From contig NGBS01001194.1 in NCBI GenBank assembly GCA_002245135.1, positions 33,332-97,331 on the forward strand: a stretch of DNA of 64,000 bases, given 5' to 3'. The notes beneath the pieces were generated by a model, which saw only the letters and a list, made by a program, of their open reading frames with translations, searched no databases and was not told the origin of the DNA. A program made the translations under genes and the position numbers. Below, one piece after another: positions 13,601 to 26,181 of the stretch. The stretch comes from Proteromonas lacertae. Taxonomy: Eukaryota; Sar; Bigyra; Opalinata; Proteromonadidae. The first letter of the stretch is position 1. Each line of letters opens with the position of its first letter.

Positions 13601-13926
13601 ATATCAGCTTTTAAAATTATACCATCATTTCTTCTAAATGTAACAACATGGCTATTTGAATATTTTTCATTTAAAACACCAGAAATTATGCCGGTGTTAG
13701 GATCTAACTCCATTCCTGTAGGCAATTTTGGATCCACCTTAAATTCCCCTGTACCTTCAACAACAGGTTTAATTGGATTTATAGATTTGCCCACATTGTA
13801 TGAAAGAAAATGATCGGTGTATTTGAAGGTAGTTACAACATCTGCTTCTACAAAACACAACGCTATAACATAAAATGCAATTCAAATACTTAAAATGATA
13901 GAAATGGAGAAGTAAAACAGATACAT
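7685..13926 (-). CDS. Large type I membrane adhesin with PA14 and Ig-like repeats
   Basis: A minus-strand gene of roughly 2,050 codons. ATG 13926 gives a clean signal peptide (MYLFYFSISIILTLC) once the 27-nt intron 13863-13889 is removed; further introns are 13557-13580 and a GC-AG intron at 13320-13344. In order: a putative Ig-like domain (PKLPTGMELDPNTGIISG); two PA14-like domains (about 12.65-13.2 kb and 11.95-12.4 kb); Ig-like units; a Cys-rich segment with DSYGDGYSYFF near 10.5 kb; a stretch with CENDKTWRQIENTC; and at least five Ig-like repeats (9.4-8.1 kb) with the signature LPxGLxLDxxTGxISG. A membrane segment near 7800-7875 and a short basic tail ending GAVRI close the protein. PA14 and Ig-like modules suggest carbohydrate or cell adhesion. 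Frame breaks of +1 type lie near 13510, 13195, 13125, 12600, 8742, 8125 and 7995; the 3.9-kb middle is clean. Confidence 0.75.
13320..13344 (-). other. GC-AG intron of 25 nt
   Basis: In the adhesin gene no GT donor exists here, yet a 25-nt segment with GC at the donor and TAATAG at the acceptor removes two stop codons. It joins the frame exactly as EYLISITVKAMNE. All other introns in the window use GT. Confidence 0.55.
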
Positions 13927-14170
13927 TTTATTATATGCTAGTATAGTGATTGAAAAATAGTTTGATAAACAATAGAATAACTGAACATGCATATCAAAAG
14001 CAAAGCAAAGATGGTTATAAAGTAAATGAATGGGTTATGTTTTTATCAAATTCATATCATAAATGAACATATTATTTGAAATATAGAACAAAAAAAGTGA
14101 AGAAAAAAGATGATAAAACGAATATATTTTTTGAAATAAATAGTAAATTTATAGTCGTTTGAACATAATA
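13927..14170. promoter_or_regulatory. Divergent promoter region of two surface-protein genes
   Basis: These 244 bp separate the start codons of the minus-strand adhesin and the plus-strand EGF-like protein. Both 5' control regions must lie here unless they extend into the genes. The sequence is A/T-rich with no box I can name. Shared control of two surface proteins is an inference from position only. Confidence 0.45.
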
Positions 14171-15465
14171 ATGAGAGTTTTATTTGTTTTTTTTCTTGTT
14201 ATATCAGTGACAATAGCATGTCAGAAGTATTGTAATGGGCATGGTGATTGTGCTACAGGAGATAAGTGTGAATGTTATCCTGGTTGGGGAGGTTCTGACT
14301 GTAATGAGAGTATAATATATTGTTTTTATTATATTTAATGTTATTAGGAAGTTGTCCATACAGTGATGCCTTTGTTGATTTATTACCTGGTGATTTAGAT
14401 CATGATGGAGTTGTAACAACTAATGGTGAAGTTGGTGATAATTTTCATGCTGTTTTGAATGAATGGAATCCAGTTGTAGGAACACCTGAATCAATTGGAG
14501 AAGTAATTACAGAAACAAACAGAGCACATCGTTATGCAGAGTGTTCTAATGCTGGTATATGTGATAGAAGTAGTGGTTTATGTAAATGTAACAGTGGATT
14601 TGAAGGTAGTGCCTGTCAACGAAGAAGTTGTCCAGCATCTGCTGATGGTTTAGTATGTAGTGGACATGGCATGTGTTTAAGCAGTGAAGCAAGTATTGTT
14701 AAAGGAGAAAAAGGTTTACCTAGTGGCTGGGAATATCAGAAGTTTGGTGTTTGTGAATGTGATAATGGTTGGACTGGTATTAGTTGTGGAAGTAGAATAT
14801 GTCCTAAAGGATTAGATCCTGTTACAAAGGGAAGTTATACTTATACATTCACAATAACAGGTGCTGATTTATTACCTACTGGTGGTAGTATAATTGATCA
14901 TTATTATGAGATGAAATATGATGATGTTGTTTATACAACTCCAAAAATTCCATCATTAACAGGAATATGTGATAATGGTAAATTAGTTTCATCAAAAGCA
15001 AGTGAAGCAGCTGAAGAGATTAGAAGAGCATTAATATCAATACCATCATTATCACAAGCAAAAGTGTCATTTACATGTGGAAATACTCAACAAGTTTCAT
15101 CTATATTAATATCAACACCTTATATTGAATTAGATTTAACAGAAGTATCAGCATCAACTTGTACAGGACCAACAGGATCTACTCCTTACTCATGTACCAT
15201 TGGTATTGGTACTACAGGTAGTAATCTTCAAACCAAAGATAAACCTGCTTCATTTAAGGTAATAGCAGCAAGTTCTAATCCAACAATTACTTTTAGTATG
15301 ACAGCTACATCAATGAATGTAAAAGATCCTACAGGTGGTAAACTTATACAAACAGGAGATGTTATATCTTGTAGTGGAAGAGGTAGCTGTGACGAAACAA
15401 GTGGATTATGTCAATGTTTTGAAGGATTTACAGGAGTTGCTTGTGAAAGACAAAGAAATAATTAG
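14171..15465 (+). CDS. Secreted EGF-like (tenascin-type) protein
   Basis: Two exons (14171-14309, 14348-15465) with a 38-nt intron give 418 residues and a clean frame ending in TAG. Residues 1-17 are a signal peptide (MRVLFVFFLVISVTIA). EGF-like modules follow: CNGHGDC...CECYPGWGGSDC, then CSNAGICDRSSGLCKC with CNSGFEGSACQRRSC, then CSGHGMC...CECDNGWTGISC. A globular region of about 200 residues (TYTFTITGADLLPTGG onward) separates these from a last module (CSGRGSCDETSGLCQC, FEGFTGVACERQ). There is no membrane segment, so it should be secreted or bound to other surface proteins. This module order is familiar from predicted extracellular proteins of stramenopile and other protist genomes; function is unknown. 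It is divergent to the adhesin gene. Confidence 0.8.
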
Positions 15466-15576
15466 TTCTTTTATTTTTACATATATAATTTTTTGTTTTT
15501 TTAATTTATTTTTTTTTAATTTTAATAAGAAGAAAAGATGAAATAAATGAAAGAATAAATAGAAAAATTAATTATT

Positions 15577-18500
15577 TTATTGAATATAAACAGACCAAGG
15601 ATTTCCTTTCATTCCTTTACCTACTTCTTTATACAAAGCTTTAACAGTTGCATATATCAATTCCATATTACTATCTTCCACACTAAAATCATTCTTCTTT
15701 ATCACATTACCTATTTGTTTCAATATAAATTGAAATGTAACACCAACTACTCTCATTGATTCTAATAAACTTTCCGTTGTAATTATCACACCCATCGAAC
15801 CACAAGCCAAACTATCCATCAACATAAATATTGTTCCAACTTTTTCACCAATATCAAATGATATATTATTCAACCTACACATATTGAAAAATGTAGAAAA
15901 TTGAAAAGAGGATAAACCAGGATGATATATATAATCAAACACAATAAAAGTTCTATTCTCTTTAACAATTGGAGTTGTAGAATTAGCTGGAGATAGAGAT
16001 AATCTTAGAGAATCACCATCACTACTATAATCTCCAGAAATTACAGAATATACGCCAATCTGTTGATCAAAAACACCTTCAGTCATATAATCAAATAATA
16101 TGAATGAAATATAAGATGGATCAAAACCTGGTCTAATTCCTAGAAAACACATTTTATGTGTATGTGTTATAGGATCCCAATATAATATACAATCAACTTG
16201 ATAAATATCCTATTATCTGCTTATTAAATAGTGTATTTCCAATAGAAAGAGATGATTCATATACTGCTCTTCCTGGTATAGATTGTTCTGGAAATATTGT
16301 CCCATTGCTTTTATATATTGATGTATAGATATGTTCATGTGTTGATAGTATATTAATATTACCATCTGGTTCAATAAACATGTTTACAATTATACTGCCT
16401 TTGACTAGATTAGGTACTGCTTCTATTATTCCTCCATACTTTGAATATAATTCAAAGAATTTTTCAACTTTATTATTATAGAGTTCAGGATAGAGTAAAA
16501 TTACTCTTTTATAAAATATCTTATCTATTTCATCGACTATTTTATTCAAAGCTTCTGTAAGTATTTCAGGTCTATTCCAATATTCAGGATCATCAATTAA
16601 ACCATATTCTTTCTCTTTTCTTAAAGATACAATCACATTATTATCGAATAAATCAATATAAGCAATACCTTTGCCATTATAAGAATTATCACTTTTAAAT
16701 AACCAACGATCCACTTCTAAAAACTTCAAAATTAATTTACATAAACTACTAATTACCTCATCAACATCATATAAATTATAAATTCCATTTGTTATATTCA
16801 CTTCAGATAATGTGAATATTCTTTTACTTCCACTCTTCGAAGTATAAATTAAACATTTTGTAGGATCTGCTGATAGAATTGGAAGTTTCAACGTCATTGC
16901 TAATTGTTTATCTTCTGGACCAAGGTAATTTGGAACAATATAAGCAACAGAATCTTTGATATAGTTTCTAATAAACTGTAAACAATGAGGTGAATATAAT
17001 AATAAAGAGGATAAACTAAAGAAATCAGGAAATCGTTCATTATTTTCAGGATAAACAAAACATAATCTACTTTCTATATCTTTAATATCTTTTAATTTTA
17101 ATAGTTTAATATAATAATTTATAATATTTTCGTTTAGTTTATAAGGACTTACATAGATTATTCGAATATTATCATCTTTTAGTCGAAGTAGACGACTTAA
17201 TTGATTATTCTCATGATTTGACAAGTGTGGAATATTGAGTCTATTCCAATGATCAATACTGTAACTTGGAATATGAATTTCAATTCTTTTGGATTTCTTA
17301 ATCTTTGGCCATTTCTGTATAAATTCGCTTTGGATTTGTCCCCAGTTTGAATCTCTTTTGTCTTTGAATTCTAATAGTTTTAATTTTTGTTCTTTTGTTA
17401 AATGCCATGATTTCCAATATCCAATGATCTTATTAGCACAATCCACGTTGTAATATGAATGTACGATAACTATATGGAGAATAAGAAAAAGTATTCAAAA
17501 AAAAGAGTGAAAAAAAAGTTAAGCAAAATGAATAATTTATATACTGTTTTCTTTGTAAGTACATTCTCGCTAATGACTGTATTGTAATTGCTGCAATATC
17601 TTTGCCATTTGGTCCTTTATATTTCTGACCACTTAATCGGATTAAAGGCATAACTTGATCAATATTTGTAACACATCTTAACATATCTTCAGGTTTGATT
17701 TTCTATACAAAATAAATAAATAAATAAATAAATAAATACATCAGTTTCTCTTTCAGCCAATTTCATTACTTCATGTCCATCAATATAAGCCATTGGCACA
17801 TTAAATTTACTCAGAAACTCTTCCAATTTCCTAATAATCCTCTGGATCCCACCCCATTTACCACTATATAATCTCTTATACGATTCAAACTCAGGTGTTG
17901 TTGTTAATGTTTTACCTTTTCTAATAATAAATTGATGTAATGAATAAGTATCTAATAGTTCATTATATCCTCTGATTTTTGTAACTGCTTCTTTGAATTG
18001 ATCTTGTGCATCTCCACCTTTACCATCAATTGTCATATTCATTGTTGTTACTACGACTGGTTTTGTATTATTATTATTATTTCGTCTTCGGACCTGTACT
18101 TAAATTGCTTCTATTCGTTTTCAATGCTTCATCATAGAATGTATTTGTTTTTTTCTCATTTTGACTTTCTCTGATTGCAGTTTCCATATCCAACTTAATA
18201 ACAGGTAAATCGCAGTTAAAAGGCTGTGCAAAAGTTACTGGTTTTGTGAACTGTTCTTGCCAATCGTGTTCTATTGCTTTTCCTGCTTGTAATGGTGGTT
18301 CATTTCCTTCTAAAAATACTGATGTTAAATCTGCATAATGTGGAACTCTACCTACATTTATTAAGTTATATAATCCATGATCCAATATCTCACCAGCTGT
18401 ATTATTATTATTATCAGGAGGAGGTGGTGGTATATTGTTTCTTACAGGAATGTTATTGATTAATAAATGTTGATCGAATGTCTTTTTCATATTTTTCTTT

Positions 18501-19041
18501 GTTTTTGTTAGTCTTTGACGGGTTGTTTTGGCTTTTTGGAGTTTACTAGTTTGTTCGTTGATTACTCTTTCTCTTCGTAGTTGGATTGGAACTCCAAAGA
18601 TTCTTTTAAATATTTTCTTCCTGTTTCGTAGAAAGGATTTGTCATTTGATCTAATCTTTTGGCATTTTGTACTCTTTGTCGTAATCTTGATTCATCGATT
18701 GTATTGAACTTTTTGGCTAATGGGTTTTCTAATACTGGATGCTGTGTTAATTCGCCATATTTTGATTGTTGGCTGAACAATTGTGAATTTGGATTATATG
18801 GCTGTTCTATTACTGGTAATGTTTTAATTGTCTCGTTCACTACTCCATTTAACACTAAATGTGCTTTTGTTTTTATATCTGCTTCAGCATTCGCTATTAA
18901 ATTATCTAGAGATTCTGATATTTTAGTAACATCTTTTCCTTCAACATTGTGTAACTTCTCTCTTAAATCAGACATCTCCTGTTGAACTTGAAGCAATATT
19001 TTCCCAATATCTTCTGTATGATGTTCAGCTGCTTCTGACAT
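15577..19041 (-). CDS. IQCH: IQ motif-containing protein H (IQCH) homologue
   Basis: A minus-strand gene with ATG at 19041 and TAA at 15577. Introns: 17703-17739 (37 nt, a TTTA repeat) and 17471-17544 (74 nt). N-terminal coiled coil (ILLQVQQEMSDLREKLHNVE); conserved core DGKGGDAQDQFKEA and LLDTYSLHQFIIRKGKT; an IQ motif (AAITIQSLARMYLQRKQ) predicted to bind calmodulin; then an ATP-grasp-like C-terminal half with TKCLIYTSKSGSKRIF and RWLFKSDNSYNGKGIAYIDL. IQCH is conserved in ciliated organisms and, in mammals, acts in sperm flagellum formation. The frame changes by +1 near 18075, 17450 and 16190, and by -1 near 18595. At 16190 homologues predict an uninterrupted strand (GYLS[V/I]D), and the sequence holds one extra base there. 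The gene is about the usual family length, and I judge it intact in the organism. Confidence 0.8.
17705..17738. repeat. TAAA microsatellite inside an IQCH intron
   Basis: About seven AAAT/TAAA units make up most of a 37-nt intron, so intron length may vary between alleles. Confidence 0.7.
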
Positions 19042-19159
19042 TTTTATTTTTTAAATTCGACTTTGGGATTAAGAATTACGAAAAAAAACGTTATTTCAAA
19101 TCAAACTTCAAAAGCTTGATCAGAAAACCCAGTTTTTAAACACCTTCTACAGAATTATC
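19042..19159. promoter_or_regulatory. Short divergent promoter, IQCH and WDR46
   Basis: Only 118 bp separate the two start codons. The stretch includes a run of A (about 19080-19088) and AT-rich flanks. No known motif is recognised. Both genes must be started from here or from within each other's leader. Confidence 0.45.
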
Positions 19160-20718
19160 ATGTCAGAAATTGACTTAAATAGCGGTCAAGCTGAAGTAAG
19201 CGATGAAGAAAATGATGAAGTGAATGAAGAAATGTCCGATAATGAAGAAACTAAGAATAAAGAAAACAATCTTGTATTTTAAAATCATAATATTGTTAAT
19301 AGAAATCCAAAAAACAGTCTGCTAGACAGAAGTTAAAAAGAAAAATGAGAAAATATGAAAGAGATTTACCTAATACAGTTAGTAAAAACACTGTACCTAA
19401 TAAGAAACTAAAAACTGAATTAATAAACCAAGAAAAGAAATACAGATATGCTGTAAAGGCAGCTGCAGAGAGTGAAATCTTATTATCAGAAGATGTAGGT
19501 TATTTAGAAGCAGAAGGACTTGAAAAAACATATCAATTTAATCAAGACAAATTAAGAAGTGTAGTAGATATCAACACAACAAAGAAAATGTTTGAATTAA
19601 AGTTAAATCTTGGACCTTACAACACATGTTATACTAGAAACGGTCAATTTTACGCTTTAGGTGGCAAGAAAGGTCATATAGCAATAATTAACTCCAATCA
19701 TAATAAAATAATCACAGAATTCCAAACTAAAGAATTAATTCATGATTTAGTTTTCCTTCAAGATTATTCACTATTAGCTGTTGCACAGAAGAAGAAAATA
19801 TATATTTATGATAATTCTGGCTTAGAAGTTCATTGTTTAAGATATCAATATAATCCTCAATTTTTAGAATATTTACCTTATCACTTTTTACTAGCTAGTT
19901 CTAATGATATGTATCATTTAACTTATCAGGATATTTCCACTGGAGAATTTGTCAGTGATTTTAATACAAAGTGTGGTGAGTGTAAATGTATGAAACAAAA
20001 CCCCTACAATGCAATAATCCATATGGGACATTCTAATGGTACTGTTAGTTTATGGTGTCCAAGTACAGGTAAACCGTTAGTGAAGATGTTTTGTCATAAA
20101 GGTGGATTAACCAGTTTAACCGTCGATCGAACTGGAAAATATATGATAACAGGTGGAGGTGATAGTTTAATGAAAATATGGGATATTAGGAATTATAAAG
20201 TGTTAAATACTCTTAGAATGAACAGACCTTGTACAGATATAGATATTAGTCAAACAGGTTTGATAGGAGCTAGTTATAACAATAAAATAGAAATATATAA
20301 AGATACCTCCCTATTACAAAGCAAATCAACCAATAAAAGAATATTGCCTTATATGACACATAGAGTTGAAGGAAGTAGTAGTATAATTGATTTACACTTT
20401 AGACCGTATGAAGATAGTATGTTAATAGGTCATAGTAATGGAATTAGCAGTATAGTTGTTCCTGGTAGTGGTGAAGCTAATTTTGATACATTTGAGAATA
20501 ATCCTTATCAAAATCAATTACAGAGAAGAGAAGATACTGTTCATAAGTTGTTGGAGAAGATTCCAGCTGATATGATATGTTTAGATCCAACTATGATTGG
20601 TAAAGTGAGGAATGAAGGTGAGGAGGATGTTGATGAAGAAGATGAGGAAGAAAATAAAGGGATTATTGATAAGAGTAAGAGTAAGAAGAAGAAAGGTCCA
20701 AGACCTAAATATAAGTAA
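19160..20718 (+). CDS. UTP7: WDR46/UTP7 ribosome biogenesis protein
   Basis: Two exons (19160-19273, 19303-20718) with a 29-nt intron give 509 residues and a clean frame. An acidic N-terminus precedes a basic stretch (KSKKQSARQKLKRKMRKYERDLP), a WD40 propeller (for example GGLTSLTVDRTGKYMITGGGDSLMKIWDIR) and the diagnostic C-terminal BING4CT region (IDLHFRPYEDSMLIGHSNGI, VPGSGEANFD, ADMICLDPTMIGKV), then a Lys-rich tail. The homologues are yeast Utp7 and human WDR46, parts of the small-subunit processome that works on pre-18S rRNA in the nucleolus. Length and domain order are typical. It is divergent from IQCH, with only 118 bp between them. Confidence 0.92.
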
Positions 20719-20776
20719 TTAATTCGTTTTTGTGTAATTTTTTGATTTATATTGTTGAATATATAACATGAATTTC

Positions 20777-20782
20777 AATAAA
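20777..20782 (+). terminator. Possible poly(A) signal of WDR46
   Basis: AATAAA lies about 60 nt after the UTP7/WDR46 stop codon, a usual distance. In DNA this AT-rich the motif is also expected by chance. Confidence 0.3.
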
Positions 20783-20844
20783 AATCAAATTTAAATTGAA
20801 AATATAGTCGTTTCAGATACAACTGATTTTAAAAATCTTAAAAT

Positions 20845-21959
20845 ATGTCTTGTATATCGATTGATTTATTATGTGTAGCTTGTGAAAACTGTAAAATACT
20901 AGAAGATAAACTTGCAGAAAGCCAACAGTGGATTATTATTATGCATAAATTAATTGAAAAGCATGGTTTACTTGATGAACTCCATGAAATGGAATTGGAA
21001 CAGGAAAATGAAGAACAAGAAGCAGAATACGAAGAGGAAGAAGGAAATGCTCCTCCTTGTCCTTCTACTGAAGAAGAAGATGTTGAAATAAAGAGTATAG
21101 TTATTTATATGTAATGATGTTTATAGTGCCTAAAAAAGTGACAAACAACAGAGTAAATGTAATATTTGAAAAAGCTGATCCTCACACAGCTAAAGAACTG
21201 ATTTTAGATAGTACGAATATATAGTTTTAATAAATATAATTGAAAATAGACAAAACTGATATGAATATGGTAGAACTGAAACAATCTCTTCAAAATATTC
21301 TTTGTTATAGATATTTAGAGAAATTATCATTAAAGAATATTCGATTAGAAGACAGTCATATCAAATATCTTCATACTAAGCTATACAAAAGTTGTCCAAA
21401 TATAAAAATATTAAATTTATCTTGTAATATTATAATATTTTATAATAAATAGATAATAACCTAACAGATCCAACTGGTTTATTTGTGATGATAAAACATT
21501 TAAAAGATTTAGAAGAACTTGATATATCTAATAATAAACTAGGTTATGGAAGTGCAGAAAGACTAGCGAAAGTCTTACCAAGTTTAGAAAAACTGAAATT
21601 CTTATATATTCAAAAGAATGATTTTTCAGTGACAAGTGCTTGGCCAATCGTGAATGTGTTAAAGAAGAAGAAGAGTGTGACTGTGTTCTTAATGGGACGT
21701 ATATATTAATATAATAATGTAATTGTAATAGCTGATAATATTGGTAAAACTGACTGTCGTATTCTTCAAGAGAGTTTGCAAAACACTCGAAGTTGGGATA
21801 ATTTGCATATTGGTTAAGTAAAATATATAAATAATGTAATAATAATGTGATATATATTGTTTATTTGTATTATGGATGATTAAAAATGATTAATAATGAA
21901 TAGATGAGAAAATGAAAGATATATCAGAAGAAGAAAAGAAAGAAATATCATTTCTATAA
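20845..21959 (+). CDS. Leucine-rich-repeat protein with N-terminal coiled coil
   Basis: Six exons (20845-21094, 21127-21210, 21250-21423, 21453-21698, 21732-21812, 21904-21959) sum to 891 nt, giving 296 residues in one clean frame. Introns are 32, 39, 29, 33 and 91 nt. The N-terminus has a CxxC (CENC) and a helix (KILEDKLAESQQWIIIMHKLIEKHG), followed by an acidic Glu-rich stretch. The C-terminal half holds ribonuclease-inhibitor-type LRRs: CPNIKILNLSYNNLTDPTG, LEELDISNNKLGYGSAERLAKVL and KLKFLYIQKNDFSV. Such LRRs bind other proteins. Similar small LRR proteins occur in cilia, including dynein regulatory complexes, but nothing here proves that. The specific identity is unknown. Confidence 0.8.
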
Positions 21960-22106
21960 TTATATAAAAAGTGTATTGTTATTTCAAAATTAACACATAA
22001 AACAATAATATCAAAAAGAGTATAAAAACATATAATATCCACTTTTATATTTAAGGATATTGTTGATCAGTAAATGATCTTTGTCGAACTATTAATATTA
22101 AATTGT

Positions 22107-24485
<2,379 letters not shown>

Positions 24486-24598
24486 TTATATAATGATTTA
24501 AAATATAAAAGATTTTTTACTCTAATAATAAATGAAGCATATATCAATAGACTATATTTAAGTCAATTCTAAATCAAGCTTCTGAATAAGGCTTGAAG
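24486..24598. promoter_or_regulatory. Divergent promoter, YAK1-like kinase and HDAC
   Basis: These 113 bp lie between the two start codons and are AT-rich, with no motif I can name. Kinase and deacetylase may share control elements; this is inferred from position only. Confidence 0.4.
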
Positions 24599-26049
24599 AT
24601 GAGTAGAAGAATTGCTTATTTTTATGATTGTATAGATTTTATCATTGATTTGTAGCTCAAATCGGTGACTATTACTATGCACCAGGTCATCCGATGAAAC
24701 CTCAAAGAATAAAGATCACTCATGCACTATTATTGTCATATGGTCTATATAGATACTTATCAGTTTATGTATTATTGTTATATCTATTTTTATATAGCGT
24801 CCACATTTAGCAACATATCAAGAACTCACACAATTCCATTCTGACGAATATGTTGACTTTCTAAGTAGAATAACACGAAATAATGCAAAAGATTTCACAG
24901 AACAAATGCACCGATGTATTATAGTATTCATATCTTTTATCAAATAGTTTCAATTGGTGAAAGTGACTGTCCAATATTCGAGAAAATGTATAATTTCTGT
25001 CAACAATATGCAGGAGGTTCATTAGATGCTGCAGTAAGATTAAATCATAAACTAAACGATATTTGTGTAAATTGGTCAGGAGGTTTACATCATGCAAAGA
25101 AGACTGAAGCTAGTGGGTTTTGTTATATTAATGACATTGTATTAGCTATATTAGAACTACTGAAATACCATGCCAGAGTGATGTATATAGATATTGATAT
25201 TCATCATGGAGATGGTGTGGAAGAAGCATTTTATAATTGTGATAGAGTAATGACTGTGTCGTTTCATAAATTTGGTGATTATTTCCCTGGAACTGGGGAT
25301 ATTGACGAAATAGGTGTAAAGAAAGGAAAATATTTTGCTGTTAATGTTCCATTAGATGATGGAATAGATGATGCAACATATGAGTCAATATTTAGACCTG
25401 TATAATTAATAACATTACATTTTTCCTTTAATTTTCCATTTTAATAGATAATAACAGAATGTATTAATAAATTCAGACCTGGTGCTATTGTATTACAATG
25501 TGGAGCTGATAGTATCACTGGAGATCGTTTAGGTTGTTTTAATCTCTCTCTAAGGGGACATGGAGCTTGTGTTACATTTGTTAAATCATTTAATATTCCT
25601 ACACTAGTACTAGGTGGTGGTGGATACACAGTGAGGAATGTAGCGAGATGTTGGTCATTTGAGACTAGTTTACTACTGAATCAGAATATTAGTAATTCAA
25701 TACCACCTAATGAGTATATTGGATCATTTGCACCTACCTATGCATTACACTTAATACCTAACGCTGATATGGATAATAAAAATTCTGCTGAGAAGTTGGA
25801 AGCTAAGAAAAATATGATTTTAGAGAATATTCGAATATTGGAAGCTGCTCCAAGTGTTCAATTGAATTATGTACCTCCAGATTGGAAAACAAGAGAAGAA
25901 GAAAAAGAAGAAGATCCTGATGTAAGAAATGTTGATAGTATATATATTAGTTTGTGATTATATATTGTATAGAGGATGGATTGGATGAGAATGTTCAACA
26001 TGAATCAGAATATTATGATGGTGAAAGAGATGTTGATCATACTGAATAA
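24599..26049 (+). CDS. Class I histone deacetylase (Rpd3/HDAC1 type)
   Basis: Six exons (24599-24629, 24656-24762, 24798-24915, 24948-25399, 25448-25937, 25973-26049) give 424 residues. Introns are 26, 35, 32, 48 and 35 nt. The protein removes acetyl groups from histone lysines in the nucleus. Conserved features: [14 protein letters not shown]; the catalytic His pair in GGLHHAKK; the zinc ligands in [14 protein letters not shown] with the later Asp in [15 protein letters not shown]; and the [15 protein letters not shown] motif near the end of the catalytic domain. The acidic C-terminal tail ([14 protein letters not shown]) resembles that of HDAC1/2, which carries CK2-type phosphosites. Length is slightly shorter than animal HDAC1. 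Every exon join preserves the conserved sequence, so this gene anchors the intron rules used for the rest of the window. Confidence 0.95.
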
Positions 26050-26181
26050 ATTCCATTTTTAGATTAATTTTTGAATATAAAATTTGTTGTAAATTTTCTT
26101 TTTTTTCAATTGTTTTTTAATTTAAAAATTTTGATCCGAAAACAGAGATTATTTGAACCGTATTTTCATATTTTATTGAAA

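Noticed and set aside
26050-26181. HDAC and PHD genes as one operon-like transcript
   Set aside because: 132 bp on the same strand is the ordinary spacing in this compact genome, and no trans-splice or dicistronic signal is visible.
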